DNA of 64,000 nucleotides. It comes from Gnetum montanum (taxonomy: Eukaryota > Streptophyta > Gnetopsida > Gnetales > Gnetaceae). The position numbers and the translations under genes are program-made. The DNA is taken from contig MNCI01034785.1 in assembly GCA_015680685.1 (NCBI GenBank), forward strand, positions 465,573 to 529,572, in the 5' to 3' direction. The notes under the pieces were generated by a model. That model was given only the letters and a program-made list of their open reading frames with translations, had not been told where the DNA came from and ran no database searches. Below are positions 36,396 through 48,324 of this stretch, one piece after another (position 1 is the stretch's first letter; the number at the start of each line of letters is the position of its first letter).

Positions 36396-37313
36396 ATCAT
36401 GGGGATATGATGAGTCATGTTAAATTGGCTTCATCAATGAGGCCTAGTCGATGCATCTTACCATGTGTTGATGAGGCCCTATCGACACTATGTCAATTTT
36501 CTTGATTTTTGGCTATAAATATTTGCTTGTAGTTGCATTTATGGCATAATAGTATATTGTAATTGTGGTGGATCTCTTGCATTTTTTCCATTTGAAAGTT
36601 ATAATTTTTCCTCTAAGTGCCCACAACAGGAGTGATTGATTGTACAAATCTTTATTCAAGCATTGTTGTACCTAAGCATGATAGTGTGTAGAAATAAAAA
36701 AGAGCTTTCTGATAAACCTTGCAACATTTTGGATAGATTAGCTATTTCATTTATGTGCTCAATGGTTTCAATTATTTATTAAATTTTTTTAATTATTTTG
36801 CAAATATTTTCTAACAATTGAGTTAATGAAGTAATTAAGTGAGATAGATTAAATACATAAGTATAACTGCTTCAAGTGTAACACATATTCCCTTGGCAAT
36901 CTAGTAGCATTATTTATTGGTACACCGAGTAGCATAGTGCTTAGTCACCTAGCGGAAAATACATGGGTTCAAGATGTGTATGGAAAGTGGGAATAGATAC
37001 TTATGTTAGGATTAGTTAAATGATTTGTTAATTAGTTAATTTAGATTAGTTAATAAAATTCCTTTTTGTCTACATTTCAAGCACCCAACTATAAAACATA
37101 AAAATGATAAAAATCAAATGCCTCAATTACACATAACCATATCAACGAATGTCACAAGTGTAATCAGGAAGAAAAAAATTGACCTTAAGGCTAGATTCAC
37201 TTCCTAAAGGGCTAGTTCACTAGAAATGATAAAGTCTGTAGAATTCAAAAAGATCACACATGAACACTTCATGTTTCCTATGGTTGGTTGTAAGGGTACC
37301 TCACCACTCATCA
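36396..37313 (+). repeat. Element B polypurine tract and 3' LTR
   Basis: The tract ATCATGGGGATA (36396-36407) abuts the LTR (36408-37313). TATA at 36514-36520. It aligns with the 5' LTR throughout, with dozens of substitutions. Confidence 0.92.
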
Positions 37314-38080
37314 CGTTAGCTCAATTGGAAAAAGAACCATCTGATTGTTTAGGAGAGCATTATGTTGGGGCATAGAATCTCATAAGAAAGGATTAATATG
37401 GACCTTGAGAATATTAAGATCATCCAAGGAATAACCTACCAACCAAAAACTATTAAAAATGTTTAATCATTCCTTGGACACACTAGCTACTACTGACAAT
37501 TCATAGAGAACTTCTCTAAGATCACTAAATTGTTGATCGAGTTGACAAAGAAATATCCTTTGTTCATATGAAACAAGGAATGTGAAAATACATTCTAGCA
37601 ACTCAAGGAGAAGCTTTTAGAGACTCTAATTCCATAAGCACATGACTGGTCCTATTCATTTTATATCATCATGAACACATCAAACTATGCCTTAGGAGCT
37701 ATGCTTACATAGTTGAATAATTAGAAACATCCTTATTACATCAACTGCACAAGCTGAAGCATTGTTGGTGCATAACTCAACTACACCACAATAGAGAAAG
37801 AGCTAATGGTAGTGTTGTATCCCTTAGAGAAGTTTAGGTACTATGTGCTTGGATACACAGTGTTTATGCACATTGATCATAGCACCATTTGTTTCCTCAT
37901 GAACAAGTCGATGATGAGCTCCCATGTCATACGATGGCTAGTGATCTTATAGGAGTTTGATCTTACAATGATAGATTGAAAGAAAATTGAGAACTTGGTC
38001 ACTGACCACTTTTCTTAGTTATGATGGGATCATAAAGACGAGGAGAGTCCACTCTCTAATCAATTTCTTGATGAATTCCT
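37314..38080 (+). pseudogene. Element A reverse transcriptase end and RNase H
   Basis: The RT frame interrupted at 25087 continues here: homology to B 29700 onward resumes within a few codons (SSIGK against LN-K). RNase H shows NTSNYALGAMLT (catalytic Asp changed to Asn), YTTIEKELMVVLYPLEKFRYY and HIDHSTI. It ends near PLSNQFLDEFLFVDA. Confidence 0.88.
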
Positions 38081-39400
38081 CTTTGTCGATGCAATAAATG
38101 AACAAGTACCCATTGAACCAAAATGGTAAAATGGCATCCTCACTTATCTTCTCACTCAAGAGATGCCACAAGACTTGGATGACCAAAACAAACAATATTT
38201 TCTTCATCAATCCAAATGCTTTATGGATTACAAGATGTGCATCGATGGCCTAGTTTGTTGGTGTGTCCCTAATGCTAATCAACTATGCATTCTCTAAGAT
38301 GCTCATAAAGGTCCTTGTGGGGGACACTATGTAGGGAGACACAAGGCCATTAAGATCCTAATGGTAGGGTATTACTAGCCAATAATCTTCAAGGACATTC
38401 CCCAATTTATTCACTCTAGTAAATTCTATCAATGAGATGATGCGATGACTACTCAAATGGATCATTTTTAGTAGTGGATCCAATCATTAGAATCCTTTGA
38501 TATTAGGGGCATAAACTTCATGAGTCCCATCATGGCCATGTGAAATTGAAAGGTGTACATAATAGTTATTGTTAACTATTATACAAAATGGATAGAAGTA
38601 GCAGTCATTATCAATTGTACATCTTCCACTACTACTCAATTTGTACAATAGAATATTGTAAATAAGTTTGGAGTACCATGTGTACTAATTTCTAACAATG
38701 GTACTCATGTTATAGGTGCTACCTTTCACAACCTCATGCAACACTTAGGGGTTGAACATAAACTAATAACATCCTACCATCCCTAAGCCAATGGTCAAGC
38801 AGAGGTTACTAATAGGGAGATCAAAAAAATATTAATGAGAACAATAAGAAAATATATGAGAGATTAGAGCACAAAACATAATGATGCACTCTAGGAATAC
38901 CACTCAACATGGAAACTTCCTAAAGGCTACTCTCCTTATGAGCTAGTGTATGAAAATTACCAACTCTTTTTATCCAATCTAAGCTCCATATACTTTCAAT
39001 AGCCTATGACCTAGATCTTAATCTTATCCTAGCATAGAAAGAAAGAATAATGAACCTCAATATACAAGATGAGAATATATTGACGGCCCTCTTCTTAAAT
39101 GAAGTGCATAAGGAATTTAACAAAACATGCCATGACCTTAGAATAAGGAAAGTAAAATTTCAACCTCAAGATAAGGTCCTTTATTAGAACCCCATACACA
39201 TACCTTAATGAACTAAGTTTCAAACATTGTGGAAATGGATTTGCATCATTTATGAAACTTTTCCTTCTAGGATCATGTTAATATACAAATCTAAAATTCA
39301 AAATAATAAATAATTGATCAACACACAACAAGTCAAATCTTTCCATGAGCCCAAGAAAGCCAGTGGGTGCAACACCTCCTCATATGGATAACCTCAGTCA
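38081..39400 (+). pseudogene. Element A integrase
   Basis: HKGPCGGHYVGRHKAIKIL begins the zinc domain; its CxxC end is lost. The core reads IRGINFMSPI (first catalytic Asp to Asn), VNYYTKWIEVAV, LISNNGTHVIG (second Asp to Asn) and NGQAEVTN (Glu kept). The downstream SPYELVYE segment is near 38930. The last part, open at 39345-39590 (MSPRKPVGATPPHMDNL), is probably the polyprotein tail. Confidence 0.88.
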
Positions 39401-39856
39401 ATTTTTTGAATCTCCTCCTTTCAACTTAGTCATGAGGGAAATGACCATCCATGCTAATCAAATAAGTGGCTCCTCAATATTTCTATCTTTTTATTTTACA
39501 CTTTTTTATTTTTACAGTTTTTTGTTTTTATACCATTTTTGTTTTGCACTTTATTATTTTTCCTCAATTCTTGTTTTACAACATCTTTAGTACATTTTAA
39601 ATTTCTTGAATATTTTACAATTTATTTTATATTTTACTTTATTTTTATGTGAATTTTTTCTTATTACTTACTAATAAAATGCTTTGTTGCCAATAGGACA
39701 TAGTGATGTTGTAGCTATTTGCTAATGGTGGTTTGTACTTAATATTTTTAATTGCTAATGTCTAGTTTCTATTTTTGAATTTTGATGATTGATGACTACT
39801 ATATGATATATTTTTCATGGAATAGGCAATGAGTCCACATCATCCACCCATTCAAA
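39401..39856 (+). other. Element A spacer after integrase
   Basis: T-rich non-coding, colinear with B 31780-32190 (tatttttgaattttgatg and aggcaatgagtccacatcat are shared). Ends with ccattcaaa at the 1.6-kb insertion. Confidence 0.7.
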
Positions 39857-41450
39857 AATTCTATTATCTTCCTTTGTTGCAACCAAAAACCTCTCTTATT
39901 GGGAGAAAACTAAGGATCCTTGGTGTAAGTAGTTTCCCAACCTCAAATCCCTAGGGCCTCCATGATAAAAATGGAATTCAAGGCCCCTTGGCCAATTCAA
40001 AAAATCAACCAAGGACTTACAAGATGAAAAACATGGGAATATAAATAGATCCAAAAAATGCACAAAAAATAAATTTATTTTTTTGAACACAAAACCCAAA
40101 ACTTAAAACTTTATTGAGAAAGAATAAAGAACAAGCTAGAGAAATGTGTAAAAATGGTGCCTGGATGACCAAAAAGGGGGTTCACTTATGAAAGAGTTCA
40201 AAGCCTATTGAAGTTGATGTGATTTGCTCCACAGCCCAAGTGCTAAGCCACTCCTGATGCTATCGAACCTTCCTTCATTGTTGCAACCTCAAATCTATAA
40301 GTTGGATTGCTACTGAGGTGTGAGAAAGGTGGAAATTCTGGATGCCAATTTGCTTCATGCTGGGATTTTGGAAATACTAGAAGTGTAGTGTTGACACCAA
40401 AAATCCACCAAATCTCAAGGCCACAATGCTTCCACATTTGAATTCAAGAGATTACAAGTATGGGAACTTGTAAGAGCTATGGAGTGCTTGAAAATGCCCC
40501 ATGTATGGAACTGTGTGTATGCAAATTGCTTGATAATTTTTCCTTTACTTGGAATTATTGAACCATGTAAGTGTTGAACCTTGTCAAAAATGCTCAACCA
40601 TGAGAAAAATTACTAGAACCTATAAACAGTATTGAAGGTTGATTTTTATAGGTTTTTTGGGCCATGAATGGGGCTAAAAATTGGCTAAGATTTGGTTGCA
40701 AATTTAGGTGAGATGGGTGCCAAAATTTTGGGTTTACCATACATAGTAAGTTCTTCCCCCCATGGCCATTCCATTTACTATAAATAGTAACTAGGACACA
40801 CCTTCCACACTGGAGATGAATCTTCCATGTTGAGATCTCCACCATGCATGTTGAAGTGGTTGGTCAATGTTGAAGTGCATGAAGTGATGAATTTTTTTCT
40901 TTTGTGGCTTCCATGTTGGGGGATTCAATTTTCCATCTTGGGGATGAAGACTCCACACTGAGGGAAACTTTCATGCTAAGGGAGGAAAGTTTCTAGGTTG
41001 GGGGAAAAGTTTCTAAGCTAGGGGAAAATTTTTCATGTTGGATAAAAACTTCCACATTGAGGGGAAAAAGTTTTCAAGTTGTGCATGTGGTCTCCACATT
41101 GAAGAGAGGAAGGTTTCAAAAACCCCCCATCCTTCTGCATTGGGGATAGGTAAGATCTACTCCTTACATGTGTTTCTAGCATAGAGAAATGTATACCCAC
41201 ATAAAACCAATCAAATTTCCTTTTTTGTTATTTCATATGGCATTTTTAATCTCTTACTAAGCCCAAATATAAACACTAGGTGACGTTTTTCACTTGGTGA
41301 ATGAGTCTTTGATTACTTATGAGGCTTTTTTCAACCCCAAAAGTATAAAGTACATGAAATTACCCAATTTGTATTATCATTTTCACATTTATAATGAATT
41401 TTTTCCTTGGATTTCATGGGGTAAAACCTACATGATGAAGATTGGTTAAA
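39857..41450 (-). mobile_element. 1.6-kb insertion in A, possibly a solo LTR
   Basis: B has no counterpart of this segment. It is bounded by ccattcaaa on both sides (39848-39856 and 41451-41459). On the minus strand a TATA-like CCTATAAAAATC (about 40643-40651) and a downstream AATAAA (40115-40110) suggest LTR promoter and terminator spacing. No TG/CA ends at the exact borders and no inverted termini were found, so a solo LTR is only the best guess; a 9-bp duplication would also fit a Mutator-type insertion. No protein motif. Confidence 0.5.
40905..41130 (-). repeat. Degenerate G-rich minisatellite
   Basis: About eight loose units of 24-32 bp built on ttctaggttgggggaaaagt, alternating with ccacattgagg or ccatgttgggg. 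Lies upstream of the minus-strand TATA-like box. Confidence 0.65.
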
Positions 41451-43117
41451 CCATTCAAAGTTTTTGTGGTGTTTCATCCTTATTCTAGAAATATGAGGTC
41501 CCATCTTCATTAATGAAACTCTAATGAACTTGTGATCTTGGTAGTTTCCAAAATTGGAAAAGATTCAAAGGTTTGATAAGGGTGTGATTTCAAGGGAACC
41601 CAATACTCTTTGTGCCTTTCTACTTACTTGAGTGCATGAGTTTTTTCATGTATTTCCTACCATTTCATGTTGACCAATAATAGGAAGTCAATAAGTCTTT
41701 GCATGGTGTGATTCTCATCTAAAAAATCCATAAAAACATAAAATCTAAAAAAAACATGATGGGAACTCAAAGCACACCCCTTAGACAAAATAACAGAATA
41801 AAAGCACTGGTTATGGGACTAGAAAGACATGTTACCCATGCCTAAAGGTACCCTATAAATAAGGCCCTTTCTCCCTTCCTGCTTCTCTTTTCTTCTCAAA
41901 TAAGGAATGGTGATTGGTTTGTGTTAGCATTCTTGTATCTTGAGGGGATGGCCTAGTCTTAGTGATGGTGGAAAGTCACTGAAAGTGGTTGGTTTTGATT
42001 TGGACTAAGGATGGATTTTATTAGATCATTTAACAATGGAATTCACAAGGAACTTCATGTGACCATAATTTAGAATTCCATCTTACGTTTCCTCTCATCC
42101 ATCAATGCTTTCCATAACCTACCTCACTACTAGTTTTCATGTTTTTTTAATGCCTTAGTTTGATGCATTGAAATTCTTAGGTGGATTTTTTCAGATTTGG
42201 TCCTTAACTTTTCATAACCATTAATTAACTGTGGGATCCATAGACTCTTTAGTTGAAGTTATGCAAAGGTAAAAAGGGCATGAGCCTACTATGGGAAGGA
42301 CCCACTTTCATATCCCTTGGTTGGATTAGTTAAATTACTTATGCTTAGGCATTCCCAAAATAAAATCTTTTGTGCACCTCATCATCCATCCTAGTATGTA
42401 ATCCTTAAGGAATTTTCTCTAATAAAATTTTGTTCTCTTATCAAATTCTCCAATTTTATGAATTTCCAATCCCTCTTTTAGCATTCATCATGTTCATAGA
42501 TTTTCTGGATCTCTATGAACACCAAGTTCATATGAAAATTTTTTATATTTTTTAAGATATTCAATGTAAAAAATTTGGTCATAGGTTCCATAGATGGGTA
42601 CCTATTGACAGAGCCCATGTGTAAATGGGATATTGTATATGAGATCTTGTTGATGCAGGGGTTCACCCTCCTATGTATAGGTGGCCACACTTAACAAGGT
42701 TCACATTTTCTTCAAAACAAGGTGGCATTTTTTTCAATTTCTTAGAGCCCAAAACCTTCCAAGAGCCATATCTTCCTAATTGTTTTTCTGATTTACTCCA
42801 TTCTTTGATCCTGTAGGCACAAAGGTAAGCTCTTTGTTATGGGGGCCATAAACCTTAATTTTTTAACAAAAAATATTTGAGAAAAAATTCTAACTCCCAT
42901 GAAGGTTTAACAAAGAAATCAACATTAAAACATCAATTTATGAGAGTTAAACCCTTTCACAAAGATCTGGTAAGTTGAAAATCATTAAAATAATAATAAT
43001 ATTAATCAATCTATCATTGTACAAACTTAGCTTAAGTGTAATTTCCCAACAAGAGAAGGTACCAAATATTATAAGTTACACATTGAATGTTAATCTTTTG
43101 CTATGTTTTAACCGTAG
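41451..43117 (+). other. Element A spacer before ORF3
   Basis: Non-coding, colinear with B 32195-33351. It lacks the triple U3-like repeat. A T-rich stretch ending aaccgtag lies directly before the ORF3 ATG and resembles a splice acceptor, but B does not keep it. Confidence 0.6.
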
Positions 43118-45660
43118 ATGGCACCTAAAGAAAATTATGTGTAAGAAGGAGGTCGATACCAACCAAGTGATAAAAAGGAAAGCATGGGAAGGGGTCAAGA
43201 ATAGTCCCATGAGCAAGTATAGACCCATGCCATGGAATCTCTTTGGGAGGAGCCTAAAGTGGAATCTATCTAATAGATTCCTGAAGAAGTGTCCACAAAC
43301 TATTTTGTTTTCACTAAGATGAAGTGCCTAAACCCAGACCAATCCTTGAGGTTACCTTGATGGAAGCCTACCTTAGGAAAATCACAAACAAGAAGATCTA
43401 GAAATTTTTGTTTCAATAGTTGAACTTCAAACCTTTCTTGGAGTTCACACATATATAAGTCAAAGATTAATTGCAAAACTCTCCCATGTGGTCCACAATC
43501 ACTTTTAGTGGAAAGTGGTACATGGGAGAGACATACTTATTAGGATAAACCTTACTAAAATTCCCATGAAATTAGATCCTAGTGTTAAGAAGGAATAGAT
43601 GCAGTGGTGTTATGAAGTTGATTGTAAGGAGTTTAGCATGTTCACCATGGTGCAATATTCATATTTCAAGATTGTAGTCTTTCACCTCAATCCAATGGTG
43701 AGGCCAAGTATGATCATAGCCTTCTTGACTAGTGCATGTACCAATTTAAACAATAGATTCCCTATTAGCCTTCCACAACTTATCTATTTTATACTTGAAT
43801 GCATGAGAGAGATTTCAGAGTAGATCTTGTGAGAGTAGAAGAAATAAACATGAATGAGTGATAGTGATCCATCTATGTATCACCTAGTAATGAGTCACCT
43901 CAATGAGGTGGCTCAAACTATCAACTAGATGGAAGGAGGAGGGCTAATTTCCTTATTCCAAAGAATGTAGTTTCCTATAAGATCAAATTCTAATGCACAA
44001 GAGGTAATAGTATCTTTCTCACAAAAATAGAAATTCCTAGAAATATCTGAGAATGTTGCTACTTTTTTATGCATCTGGAGGAGGGAAAAGGGGCAATTAT
44101 CTTGGTGATGCAGCACCATGGATGGGAGATAGCAATAGAGGTGGTTGCTAAAAAATTATCAAGGAATTAAATGCATCTATAGCATCTATACTAGATGTTT
44201 TGACCCTCAAAGATGTGTAGATGTCCTCAAGAATAGTTAGTAGTAGATTGAGTGCAACCCAACATGAGGACTTTCTAGAGCAATTGGTGGGAACCAAGTA
44301 ACCGATTTTGGATGTTTTTGACCTTTTGGATAATATCACTACTATCCAATCATAGTTTCTTGAGGCAAAGGTAAGGTGTATCATATTAAAGATGTAGCTT
44401 GAAATAGCCAAAATTGAAAATCAACACTTGTCCACAGAGGTTGCTAAACTCAGAGCCCATCTACCTAATCCCTAGGTACTCAACTAAGAATCCACAAGAG
44501 ATGAAGCTTTTCAATGTCTTTAGCAAAAAATTTGAGAGGTCAAGTTCAAAAAAGATTTAATGATCTTTAATCAATCCTTAGCAAATGTAGTGACCTACAA
44601 CATGCAGAAGGACTTGAATTAGACTCACTAGAAGAATATGCACCAGACCTCATAAAACCATTTCCTATGCAATTTTCATGCATAAAAATGACAATTGCAA
44701 AATTTTATCCATCAAAAGTAGGAGTAGCTTGAATAATGAACTAAGGAGATTGGTAGCTAAAAATAGAAATCTCTCCATGAAGGAAGTTTAAGCTCTTCAC
44801 CAAAAATCTATGATAGGGAAAGCTACTTGGAAGATCAAGACTTTAAAATTTGACAGAGGCAAAAAATCACTACAAAGATCAAGTCAATATAAAGAAATAA
44901 ATTAAGGAAAAACATATCCAAATGGTAAAGGTGAAAGTCAATGAGGCCCTTTAATAGCTTAAAGAAGGAGGTGATGTCTAGCTACTTATCTTTCATGGGC
45001 TTAATAACTACAATAATGTAGAGATCCACATGAAAAAGTTGTAGATCAAGGAGATGATAGAGTACATGAATCTTGCCAATCTCTATTATAAAAACCTAGT
45101 GATGCTGACTGTTGGATGACTATGCTTAGAGTTGGAGAAACAAGTGGCTAGCTCATACCACTTATACAAGGTAGAGTTCAAGACTCATAAGAAGACCAAG
45201 TAAAAAATTTAGATTACCAACACTAAACTCAAGGTTCTCAAGGCAAGATTCACCAATCAATGATCAACTACTAAGAACCTGGCTAAGAGGTTGAATGACT
45301 ACTAGGAGCTGCAAAATGTAGTCAAGGTGTTCAATGTTAAATGCAAAATTTTTTCTACCTTGTTTCTCAACGTTAAGGAGTTGTTTCCAACAATGCCCTA
45401 TCCCAAGGATGTTTCCACTCCAATCCACATTCACAATGCTATGTGGACTATGAATGATCCTAGGGAAAAGAAGAAGAAGATGAAGGCTATGCTGGATGCC
45501 TTTCATCTTCCACTAGAAATTGCATCCGCCACAGGATAACCACAACCGCCTCAACCATCATGTGCACTTGAAGCAAGAGAAGGTTACTCAAAGCCTCCAC
45601 CACCTAGGACTATTTATTCTTCTCTAAATTCTTCACACCATCAGATGAATTATGTTTATC
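43118..45660 (+). pseudogene. Element A ORF3
   Basis: Starts ATGGCACCTAAAG. An open stretch at 42975-43322 overlaps in another frame. The domain order equals B: NLFGRSLKWNLSNRF; a segment with GKWYMGE (about 43510); YFKIVVFHLNPMVRPSMI (43599-43820 open); a coiled-coil-like middle; and the conserved end KELFPTMPYPKDVSTPIH, MNDPREKKKKMKAMLDAFHL, then a Pro-rich tail (45327-45536 open). Stops and shifts are many. Function unknown. Confidence 0.65.
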
Positions 45661-45834
45661 ATTTTTGTTCTAGTGTTCAATTTTGTTATCTTGAACACCA
45701 AAATTTTGTAATCATTTTAAAACCATACACTTAGGCACTTAGTTTTGTCATGATGTTTGTGTGTTTTTTTTATCATTTAATAATCCCTTAACTTTCCAAA
45801 TTATGTAAATAACTTGAGGACAAGTTTTAATTTA

Positions 45835-46731
45835 ATTTTGGGGATATGATGAAGTGTCATGGTTGGCTGTGTCAATGGGATGTCATCAATGGGATCCCAT
45901 TGACATGATCCTCTTGGCATGGGGTTTGATTCATTTATGTGTATCCATCGATAGGGGCCCTTTTTTCACCTATAAATGTGCACCTTTAGCTGCACTTATG
46001 GCATCGAGTCTCATAGTTGTAGTGAAGCTCTTGAGTTTTTTTATTTACAATTTAAAATATTTTCTAAGTGCCCACAGTAGAAGTTAAAGAGTGTATAGAT
46101 CTTTATTCAAGCACTGTTGTACCTAAGCACTATCGTGTGTGTGTGGCAATAAAGACAAGCTTTCTAATAAAACTTGTAGCACTTCAAAATAGATTAATGT
46201 TTTCTTCTATGCATTTAATATTTTAAGAAATTTCATTAAAATGTTTTAAGTAATTAATTAATTAACTAGCTAGATTAAATAGCAATTAATTTAAACACAT
46301 AAGTAAGACCACTTCAAGCATACGTGTAATGCTTGGTAATCCCAATAATGCTTAATGTTTGGTAACTCAATAGTGTTATACATGTTTAGGATGTGTATGG
46401 CAAGTGGGACTAGATGTTTATGTTAGGATTAGTTAAGTGTTAGCTAGTTATTAGATTAAATTAACAATTAAATATATTTATTCATTATTCTTTCTTCATA
46501 GGTGACTTACAACATGAAACATAAAAATGATGAAAAACATATGCCTTAGTTATACTTAACCATACCCTTGTACTCACAAGTGTAACTAGGAAGACAATAA
46601 TTGCAATAGTTTGTTTCATCTCCTAGAGACTAGTGTACTTAGAAGGCTAAAAGTCCTTGGAATTTAACCAGATCATGCATGAACACTAGTGATTCTTATG
46701 GTTGGGTGTAGGGTATACTGACTATTCATCA
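45835..46731 (+). repeat. Element A polypurine tract and 3' LTR
   Basis: AATTTTGGGGATA precedes the LTR at 45847, which starts TGATGAAGTGTCATGG and ends CTATTCATCA at 46731. TATA at 45971-45977. The first 190 bp match 21380-21566. The U5 is related to that of B (tatgaaacataaaaatga-like). Confidence 0.9.
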
Positions 46732-46736
46732 AGGTG

Positions 46737-46909
46737 GAATGAAAATTATTGTTTAGGTCATGCACTTAAGTGTCATATTTATAGGCCCGCATGTGTCTGC
46801 AATATTAGATATTTGACATTGTAGTTTGTTCCTTAATATCAAGGATCTCTTATCGTGTTTATGATATTGGATGCCCAATATCGTAGCCATGTAAAATATT
46901 GATTTAACA
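46737..46909 (-). repeat. Element C 5' LTR, outer part
   Basis: Continues the LTR broken at 21379: gaatgaaaattatt to tgatttaaca, aligned with 3374-3584. Its end at 46909 is the right end of C. From 46910 to 47091 is AT-rich flank in which I see no feature. Confidence 0.8.
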
Positions 46910-47091
46910 TTTGTGAAATTGAATTAAATTTTTACTTATGTCTACTAATATTTCTTAGATTTATCAAACTAGTTTTAAAAAAAATTTCTAAAATTTTTTA
47001 AAATTTCACACTCATTATGCCTATTAGAATCAAACTTGCAACATGATAGTACCAAGTTAAAGAATAATAAAAAGTTATGGTTTAATTGTTA

Positions 47092-48324
47092 TGATATCAT
47101 AGTTGATACTTTGTAATCACACTATTGTAGATGCAATGTTATAGAGCATGTTGGTACATCATAGATTCAATGTTCCTCAATTAGTCTTTACCTATAAATA
47201 TGGCTCACCAAGAACATTTATGATACCATTCTATCTATTAGTAATGAAACTCTATTAATATAATTTCTTAGCTTAGAATACAATTAGCAAGTACCCACAA
47301 TAAGGATTTGAGTTAGCTATACAAAGTCTTATTCAAGTAGAATGTATCTAGACACATTTCATGATTCTTAATAAGATTGAGATTTATTTTTCTCCATTAC
47401 AACACTTTGACTTAAACTACATTTATCATTTTATGCATTTAATTTATCTTATTATTAACCATAATGATTTATATTTTCATTGAATTTCAAATATTTTTTG
47501 GAATGAATGTGGCATAATCTTAAGCATAAATATCTATTCCTTTTGGCAACTCTAGTAATGATATCACTTGCTTCACACAATAACATAAGGCTTGATAATC
47601 CTAGTAGTGGATATATGAGTCTAAAACATGATAGTAGATTGTGGATCAAATACATATTACTCTTAGACTAGTTTAAGACTTAATTTCATGTTTTATATAA
47701 TTAGTTATTAATATTTCATTTCTAATATTTTCACATAGTTTAGTTATGGTTGTAATAACATCATCTATCATACTTCTCAACTAGGCTATACCATATGAAC
47801 ATAAGAACCACTACTAGGCTATGTGGGAATACAAAAATCCATGATCACCTAACAAAAATAAATTTACTACTTCATCCATGCATTACAACATGATCTATTG
47901 TGATGCTTTTAGATTACATGATAGAGTATTAGACATGTTGAAGGCAAGTGATAGTATGAAAATTTATTTTGAGCTTTCAGCATCTCATTGGATATCTCTA
48001 AGATTAAGATTAAGAAAATTAGATGATTTTTTGATATTGATTGACATTGTTATAGGTGATGAAGGTCAAAGTCTGAAGAATATTTTAAAATTTAGCATTT
48101 TCTAAGGAAGTTACTATGATCTATAAGAATTAATATCATATCAATCTTGATCACATCACCAAACATCATGCAATCAATGATTATTAACGACATTAATCTC
48201 CATCAATTTTAGTGGCAGCAGTGGTGAGAAATGTGTTATGTCTTGAAAATTTGAAGATGATATCATTGGAAGTCAAAATTGAGTTATTTATAGCTATTGA
48301 TAGATATTTTAATTTTAAAATGTC
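47092..48324 (+). repeat. LTR-like unit, tandem copy 1
   Basis: Aligns with 48325-49612 end to end. Shared landmarks: tgatatcat start, caatgttcctcaattagtct, TATA-like cctataaatatggctcacc (about 47191), ggcttgataatcc-like middle and atgcaatcaatga end. An open 75-codon frame at 47878-48105 (MHYNMIYCDAFRLHD...) is broken in the second copy, so coding is doubtful. Confidence 0.75.

Larger units (their letters stand above)
25088..37313 (+). mobile_element. Element B: nearly complete Athila-like Ty3/gypsy element
   Basis: About 12.2 kb with both LTRs (950 and 906 bp, TGATGAGTCA to CTCATCA), tRNA-Asp-like PBS, gag, protease, RT, RNase H, integrase, a 2.8-kb ORF3 and a polypurine tract. It sits inside the RT of A: homology to RT continues on both sides. 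The flanking 5-mers, atttg and cgtta, are not identical, but the rejoined A frame has five more bases than B at this point, as expected for a decayed 5-bp duplication. Confidence 0.92.
21380..46731 (+). mobile_element. Element A: Athila-like Ty3/gypsy element interrupted by B
   Basis: The ends TGATGAAG and TTCATCA are flanked by perfect aggtg duplications (21375-21379 and 46732-46736). Order: truncated 5' LTR, gag, protease, start of RT, [B], rest of RT, RNase H, integrase, spacer with a 1.6-kb insertion, ORF3, polypurine tract, 3' LTR. Without the insertions it is about 11.5 kb, already lacking most of the 5' LTR and the PBS. Confidence 0.9.
1..46909 (-). mobile_element. Element C: Athila-like Ty3/gypsy element, pol-deleted, host of three insertions
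   Basis: On the minus strand, from right to left, the order is 5' LTR (46909-46737 and 21379-20673), tRNA-Asp-like PBS (20671-20654), gag (20526 to about 18200), protease (about 17965-17590), AT-rich spacer, ORF3 (15000-13034, then 4161 to about 3760), polypurine tract (3596-3585) and 3' LTR (3584-3374 and 614-1, running off the window). RT, RNase H and integrase are absent: the spacer that follows integrase in B already appears about 0.5-0.9 kb after the protease. X, D and A are inserted in it. Removing them leaves an element of about 9.5 kb. The outer target duplication cannot be tested because the left end is missing. Confidence 0.85.

Noticed and set aside
39896-40845. Four minus-strand frames of 60-83 codons as exons of a gene
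   Set aside because: They lie in the 1.6-kb insertion, have no domain or convincing splice sites, and the segment has LTR-like promoter signals.
47878-48105. 75-codon frame as a gene
   Set aside because: The homologous stretch in the neighbouring unit (about 49095-49310) has stops and shifts; no domain recognised.
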